From Crossaster papposus (lineage: Eukaryota > Echinodermata > Asteroidea > Velatida > Solasteridae): a DNA stretch of 64,000 nucleotides. The position numbers and the translations under genes were made by a program. The stretch's first letter is position 1, and every line of letters begins with the position of its first letter. The notes beneath the pieces are model-generated. The model ran no database searches and was not told the origin of the DNA. It saw only the letters and a program-made list of their open reading frames with translations. Location: the NCBI GenBank assembly GCA_037893245.1, contig JBAIAA010000751.1, positions 1-64,000 of the forward strand, given 5' to 3'. Shown here in pieces: positions 58,501-64,000 of this stretch.

Positions 58501-61500
58501 TCTGTGACCAAGAGAGATGTCCTAGTTAGCAAACGTTACGAGGATTCCGTTGACGATTACATTGCTGCTGAGTTCCCTAAGAGCAGTCTTCCTGGTGAAT
58601 TCGTAGTAGGAGACTCTACGATACACGGCGGCTACTGGAACGCACCGTTACATCGAGATGCTGTATACAACATCCGTGTTGGGTCTGTTACCAAAGGCAA
58701 CGAAACGGTAAATCTCCATAAAACTGCTGTCGTTCCCGAACAAAATATTGTGGGTGGCTTTGAAATTCTAATTCAGCTATGGGGAAGTCATAAAATATAT
58801 GCATATTTGCACATGCAAGTGGGACTAAGAAATTGTTTTCTAAGCTATTCGCTGCGCTAGATGTCTGTTTGTCTCTCAGTGTACGCGTAATGTTTAAGTT
58901 TTATTTGTGTATGATATAAATTTTCTTCGCAAAAGATTTGATTTCCCATTTCATGTTTCCAATGTTTGTTACAAAATCAGTGATACCATTTACTCTCTTT
59001 TTTTTCTCTTTAATTTTGTTTCATTTTATTGTTTTAGCGTTCTTTGTATCCCTCAATTAACTTCCCTTTTTTTTGCAGGAAGCCACCGTAACATATTCAG
59101 AGCAACTGACAGTCATTGGTACGTATAACTGGTGAATTTATTACAGAACTTAAAAAATAGAATCATATTACTAAGGAAATAACTCACATTTTGACTTTAA
59201 ACCATGACCTTTTTGTTTTTAGTGCAAAAGTCAAAAGGTTGCAGCGAGACCGTTATTGTTAGTGCTGTGCTGGGTGCGATAGTGGTCGCCCTGGTAATCA
59301 TTGTTGTCGTCGGGTGTGTGGTTTGGAGAAGACGAACTCTTCAAAATGCTTCAGATAGTTCTCTTTTACCAAGAACTATGGAAATGGTAGGTGAACTCTC
59401 ATCAAACATGATTTGGCGTTGCTTGGCTTGTTATTGTGTTATTGAGTTCATGTGTTCTATATAGGTCTGATTCTTGATATGTACAGTTTATCGCGAAACT
59501 AACAGGCCAAACTCTTCTATATACATTTTTTTCTGAGAATGTTGGTTTAATTGACTCAAGCAATGGTGTTTTACTTTTATTTGTAGTCATTGTCAAGTGT
59601 TATTTCAAACATGTTTGAGCATACCCTTGAATCAAATATTGATCTTGGTTGCATTGCATTGTTTTTAAATCCTGAGGTTGCCAAACCAACGATCTACGAA
59701 CAAGACTCGCCAACTTTCAACACCGAGGGCGTGATATACGAGGATGTAGGGCTTCCCTCCTGGGCGAAGAAACTGGAAATTAAATGGGAAAATTTAATCG
59801 TCGAGGATGAGATTCTTGGTAAGGGTAATTTTGGTGAGGTACGGACAGGAGTCACCAAAGCAGCTATCAAAACCCTTAAAGGTAACTCGACTCATGATCA
59901 CGATACAGGGACCATAATACTCACTGACTCGCTGACCGACTCGCTGAATGACCTAGTGACTTAACTTGTAAACCAGCACACCTATGAACTGGTATGCAGG
60001 ATTACGCCAATGAACGGGCTCGATCCGGCTTATTGTGATAAACAGATGCGTGACCAGATGTCCCATCAGACGTCCACCCAGATGTAGTCAGCTGGTTGTA
60101 AGACCATTTTCAGGACCTATTGAGGACCTATTTTGTTCTCTTCTGGATACAGACAGCGCTTCTGATGCTGCTATGGATTTTAACAGAGAGTTGCAGACAA
60201 TGGCGGACATCAAACCACATCCGAACATTGTACGTCTCCTTGGCGCATGTTTTCAGGAAGGTAAACCATTCGTATAAAAAGGAAACTTGTAACTATACTT
60301 CTTCAGAATAAAGAATGGGCTATGGCATGGTCCCTCTTTTCAATGATTTTGTTAACCATACTATAGAATTATGAAACAAAAACGTTTCATATCGAAACCA
60401 TTTACGTAATTAGTGTTTCGTTTGTTATCAAAGGCATCCTGTATGTGGCACTGGAGTTTCTTCCCAATGGCAATCTTCGTGATTATCTAAGGAGCTTTCG
60501 ACCGAATCAGACAGGAGTTGGTTACTCAACTGACGAGGCTTCTCCGCTGACTTCTTCAAATTTGTTGAAATTCGGCAGCGACGTTGCCAAGGGAATGAAC
60601 CATCTCTCCAAAACCGGGGTATAATACAGTCATTAACCCATGTTCAAAAAAACTACCATTGTGTTGAAATTGTAGTTACTTGGGATATTATAAAATGTTT
60701 TTACACCTAATAAACTTTAAATTAAAAGATAAACAAAAATACTTGTTAAAAAATACTTTGAGAGAGAGATGGGAGTTGAAGCGTCGTATCTTGGCGTTCT
60801 GAATGTCACTGAATTATAAGATTTGTGCAAATGGTGGATTTCAATTTGTTTCCCTTGTTTTTATAGATAATCCACCGTGACTTGGCTGCAAGGAATATAC
60901 TTCTTGCTGAAGACTTGACCGCCAAAGTGTCTGATTTCGGCGTATCTCGAGGAGAGGATATCTACGTCCAGAAATCCTCAGTAAAGCAGACATTCCATAT
61001 TTAGCAGAATGTTTACATTCATTTACTGGGTTTCTGTCAAACTAAATCTTGGTGGTCTACAAGAGATGTATACACAATTATTTCAATACTTAAATTGGGT
61101 GTGTTGAATGGAAGAAGATGTCAAAACAATTACAAAGACAACTCGGTATTCTAGTTTTTATCATTAAGTTACGAGTTTAGAGGAAGTTGATAAGTCTTTA
61201 ATTTTTTCGTTCTGTCAATCAACTTTTGAAGTTAATTTCAACAATGTTTTCTTTGTCATTAGACCAGAATTCCTGTACGCTGGTTGGCCATCGAATCTCT
61301 GACGCGTCGTGTTTACAAGTCAAAGAGTGATGTGTAAGAAATATCAACAGTTTGTATGTGTTATCTTTGCTTTTTAAAGGCAAAATGACTTCCATTTAGT
61401 GTTTCAAAACGAAACAAACTTGGTTATGTAATCTGCCCAACATCGATAACAGTTCTTATTCCCATAAATGTTAGCGACACTTCGGTCCTTTTCATGGGTC

Positions 61501-62419
61501 AATAAGGAATCTGTAATTTACGCAGTCTTCTTTTATTGTTTCTCTGGTTTTTTTCTTGCTAATTATATCTGCTTTGCATCATTTAGGTGGTCGTTTGGCA
61601 TCTTGTTGTGGGAGATAGCAACATACGGTAAGTTATGTAAGCTACGATTTAATACGAATATACCTTCTCCTCGTGTACATTCACTGCATAATATAACAGT
61701 GGTACTACATGTACTTTGTCAAATCTAATGCCGATTTGATCGTTGCTTTTTAGGCTCCACTCCGTACCCCGGTATTGAGAGCAAATCGCTGGCCCAACGA
61801 CTCCTGGACGGATACCGCATGCCCAAGCCAGACAACTGCGCTGATGAAATGTGAGAACCTACTTAAGTAATAAAACCTACGTGGACTTTTAAAAAGGCAA
61901 CCAGTATCCAATGTGCCAGATCATTTACGAAGTTAATTATGCAGGTGGTTCTTTGTGATACTCGCTTTACCTGTTTATATTCTTATACAGTTATAATCTG
62001 ATGTTGAAGTGCTGGCAAAAAGCTGCAAATAAGCGTCCAACCTTCAAATTAATCTACGAAACTCTCGAGAAAATGAACTCCCGTTCGGATGAAAACGTAA
62101 GTGTAGTTCTGTATTGCATTGAACAAAAATTTCATTAACAGTTTTTAGGTTAAGAATGTTATGAACATTAATTGAATTAGATTTTGGTTGAGAGAAACAA
62201 GTTGTTTAGAACGATTCAAATGATGTTATGTGAATTGTTTGGCTGGTTCGATATATTAGCATGAACTATCTATTTAGACTTTGATAACAAATACTTTTGG
62301 TTTTGTTCAATATTTGTAACAGTTCAGCAATACAATATCTTGTTGTTTTTCGTAGGTTTACTTATCACCGACTGTCTACGAGAACTTTATTATCAAGCAT
62401 GAGTTTGATGACAACTGAA
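52583..62419 (+). CDS. Tie-like receptor tyrosine kinase with FTP and FN3 ectodomain
   Basis: Exons: 52583-52655, 53706-53828, 54493-54582, 55028-55252, 55742-56041, 56398-56615, 56826-56895, 57280-57386, 57753-57957, 58111-58210, 58464-58707, 59079-59118, 59223-59386, 59587-59881, 60153-60260, 60434-60618, 60867-60980, 61263-61333, 61587-61627, 61754-61850, 61991-62096, 62357-62419. All use GT..AG and all phases agree, giving 1012 residues. Signal peptide 1-24; FTP-like (fucolectin/discoidin-like) domain 25-170 with [10 protein letters not shown] and NRLDDHG; FN3 domains about 171-470, then an FN3-like module to about 590; membrane span about 609-632. The kinase is complete: GKGNFG (731), AAIK (K748), Glu764, HRDLAARN (D854), DFG (D872), [12 protein letters not shown]. 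The RGEDIYVQK activation loop, [10 protein letters not shown] and the YENF tail match Tie1/Tie2. Tie Ig and EGF modules are absent. An acceptor at 59676 is an in-frame alternative for exon 14. Tie orthology is inferred from the kinase. Confidence 0.88.
52799..53223. mobile_element. TTAA-flanked MITE family 3 in intron 1
   Basis: Inverted ends of about 45 bp share ACGTAAATATTTCA and ATAAGTGTCCTC. TTAA lies at 52795-52798 and 53224-53227. 425 bp, no coding sequence. Confidence 0.82.
53846..53931. repeat. Hairpin just after exon 2
   Basis: TCTTTGCAAGTTG and its inverse CAACTTGCAAAGA bracket further pairing (CCAAATAA/TTATTTG). It starts 18 bases after the exon 2 donor. Confidence 0.75.
54849..54897. 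repeat. Poly-C tract in intron 3
   Basis: C runs broken by single A. The Gly-rich minus-strand frame across it is an artefact. Confidence 0.9.
55313..55450 (+). pseudogene. Decayed duplicate of the first FN3 exon start
   Basis: CACCACCCACTGATGTGAC and its flanks repeat the start of exon 5 (55742 on) within intron 4. Upstream intron sequence is duplicated too (about 55330-55360 and 55655-55680). The acceptor AG of the real exon is AA here, so it cannot be spliced in the same way. Similarity ends after about 30 coding bases. Confidence 0.7.
56980..57205 (-). mobile_element. tRNA-derived SINE in intron 7
   Basis: On the minus strand GGGTGGCATGGGTGGCACG (A-box region) and CCGGGTTCGATTCCCGG (perfect B box in a T-arm) lie about 45 bases apart. 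They are followed by a body of about 145 bp. The tRNA-like head (57125-57205) lacks a proper anticodon arm, so it is a SINE and not a functional tRNA gene. Confidence 0.75.
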
Positions 62420-62999
62420 TAACGTCATTACTTTACGCTGTGGCGCATAGTGTATATATACTCAAGCGCATTAATACTGGTTAGTGTCCATAATTATTGA
62501 GTTTAAACATTGATGGGTATCTATCTCTTGTTATTCAGTTGCTCCTAATTCGTTCAGGATTGTAGCCCGATTAAGTCACGTACCACATTGTACCGTTTCT
62601 TTACTTGCTTTAGTAAACTCTCCCAAACACTTTAATTTGTAAATTTGTCATGTGAGGTGAAAGGCCTGTAAGCAAGAGCTGAATAAACTAAGTTGAGAGA
62701 ATGTCGCAGATATAATGCGATATAGCATTGATATTTAAACAAAATGTGTAATGTAAGTATACAGTATCCCGACATAATGTGTAATGTAATTATAGAGTAT
62801 CCCGACATAATTTGCTCATGTCGTATTGGAAGGACCTGTAATCAATGCCACATAATAATGTATGGCCTTCTTAATGCAATTAATAGTTGATTTAATTTTT
62901 GGAGATATTTCAATTGTGAAATATATGTTATCAACATTATGTACTCAGATTTTTTAATCTAGTAAATCCTAGGAAACACTAAGTGCTTTCTAGGATTTG
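62420..62999 (+). other. 3' UTR and flank of the receptor kinase
   Basis: AATAAA at 62682-62687 is the likely polyadenylation signal. A TGTAATGTAA..GTATCCCGACATAAT stretch is duplicated at 62747-62815. No gene follows. Confidence 0.5.
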
Positions 63000-63009
63000 A
63001 GACACTAGA

Positions 63010-63165
63010 TAACTTAGGTCATGTTGTAGGCGAAGGACTTATTAGACCACAACCAGACAAGGTCAAAGGTATAATGGCGGTAAGTAGGCCCACCACCAAG
63101 AAGGAAGTTTGTTTGTTTTTAGGCTTCGTATATGATACTACAGGCGTTTTATACCGAGCATCGCT
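63010..63165 (+). pseudogene. Gypsy-type RT fragment
   Basis: One open frame reads LGHVVGEGLIRPQPDKVKGI and RPTTKKEVCLFLGFVYDTTG, which matches the RT thumb (GHxVxxxGIxxxPxKVxAI, FLGLxxYYR). Only about 50 residues survive. Confidence 0.75.
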
Positions 63166-63167
63166 GC

Positions 63168-63292
63168 TACACTGTAAACAAATAACCGTAAAATAACGGG
63201 GTTTTCCACCTGTAAAATTTGTATTTTAATGACTTGTGGACTCGAAATTACGGTAGTGTGCCTTGAAAATATCACGGGGACGTTAAAGGGAT
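63168..63292. mobile_element. Partial MITE with CACTGTAAACA end
   Basis: ACACTGTAAACAAATAACCG and an internal CCGTAAAATAACGG near-palindrome are typical of small TIR elements. The TTAA MITE at 63297-63670 inserted next to or into it. A similar CACTGTAAAAATAC word occurs at 63765. Confidence 0.4.
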
Positions 63293-63296
63293 CGTA

Positions 63297-63670
63297 TACG
63301 TTTGGTAATTTGAACCCACTGTTTCAATCCTATATAGTTTATAGATATATACCATAAAACTAACCTGTAAAAATTTCATTTCAAAAGGTGGTAGCGATTT
63401 TGAGATATTGCCGAAAATCTGGAGCGGTTATGTCCACGCAGGAAGAATAATCTGCATTGGAATACACGATCTGAGAAACGTCACTGCAGTAACGCTTCTC
63501 AGATTCATATTTTGGAGGATAAAAAGTGATATCTTTTTCCATAACCGCAGTACTTCGAAGTGAAAAGTTTCTAAAAATGCATTATACTATCCAAAGCTGC
63601 TGTACTTCTTACCAAGTGAGTTTTTATTGCCATTAATTTTTGGATTAATTACCAAACGTATACGATCCCT
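63297..63670. mobile_element. TTAA MITE family 2, copy 3 (complete, 374 bp)
   Basis: The ends are AGGGATCGTATACGTTTGG and CCAAACGTATACGATCCCT, with TTAA at 63293-63296 and 63671-63674. This is the best-preserved copy. 63675-64000 has nothing recognised. Confidence 0.88.
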
Positions 63671-64000
63671 TTAAATTATGCAAAGATTATATAAATTTAC
63701 AATAAATTTCCCATTCCTGTAATTTGCGGTTCCTCCGCTGTTGGAAGTGGTTAATAAATAAAAGAGCACTGTAAAAATACAACATATTTGTGTAAATATA
63801 CAGCAACACCAAAAACGTGTTGTTTAAACAACAATTCTACTGTTATCGAACATGAATCTTATTACACAGCAACTGATCAATCAGAACTCACGAAATTTGT
63901 CATATTAAAATGTGGTGTTTTGTCCAAAAACGCACTTTCTTGAGCGAAATGTATAATTATTATTCTAACGAATCTAAGATGACATTTAGATTTGTTGCAA

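Noticed and set aside
1-64000. CRISPR array
   Set aside because: The direct repeats found are adjacent or nested without regular unique spacers, and the genome is eukaryotic.

Overview
The window is animal nuclear DNA. The evidence is spliced genes with GT..AG introns, CTLD, FTP and FN3 extracellular domains, a receptor tyrosine kinase, and a dense mixed load of retro- and DNA transposons. I infer a marine invertebrate, most likely a non-vertebrate deuterostome (echinoderm, hemichordate or cephalochordate), from the Tie-like kinase with an FTP+FN3 ectodomain, the tandem secreted C-type lectins and the transposon spectrum. The species cannot be fixed from sequence alone.

Layout. 1-7990 is a decayed tandem array of a two-exon secreted C-type lectin gene. 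The copy at 5739-6456 is intact. The copy at 432-4611 is a pseudogene whose middle is replaced by a GC-rich, frameshifted Gypsy element (553-4383), and a third unit survives only as flanks. 8095-15600 and 31430-43515 hold a large inverted, rearranged duplication of one composite: I/jockey-like LINE, then block P2, then block P1. The two arms differ by datable insertions: THAP-bearing TTAA elements, a TA-flanked MITE, an L2 tail and a piece of lectin flank. 15600-22680 is a nest of inverted-repeat elements with a Harbinger-type MITE, a RecQ-like helicase fragment, a perfect palindrome, a 22 x 17 bp minisatellite and an LTR-like end. 22694-25921 is a nearly complete single-ORF LINE with target site duplications. 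27491-28107 has a transposase-like exon and a SAP-domain exon on opposite strands. 28205-31303 is an L2-like LINE with only two nonsense codons. 37983-41215 holds foldback elements. 43865-48927 stacks a Kolobok-like fragment, a long-TIR element enclosing a Gypsy pol remnant, and the 3' half of a piggyBac transposase. 50105-51182 is a MITE inserted into a second copy of itself in reverse orientation.

52583-62419 is the one large host gene: a 22-exon model in which all splice phases agree. It encodes about 1012 residues: signal peptide, FTP-like lectin domain, FN3 domains, one membrane span and a complete Tie-like tyrosine kinase. The lectin and this receptor are the only loci I would call live host genes. 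Nothing in the sequence links them functionally, although both carry carbohydrate-recognition folds. Almost everything else is mobile DNA, and paired empty and filled sites within the window allow much of its insertion order to be read directly.
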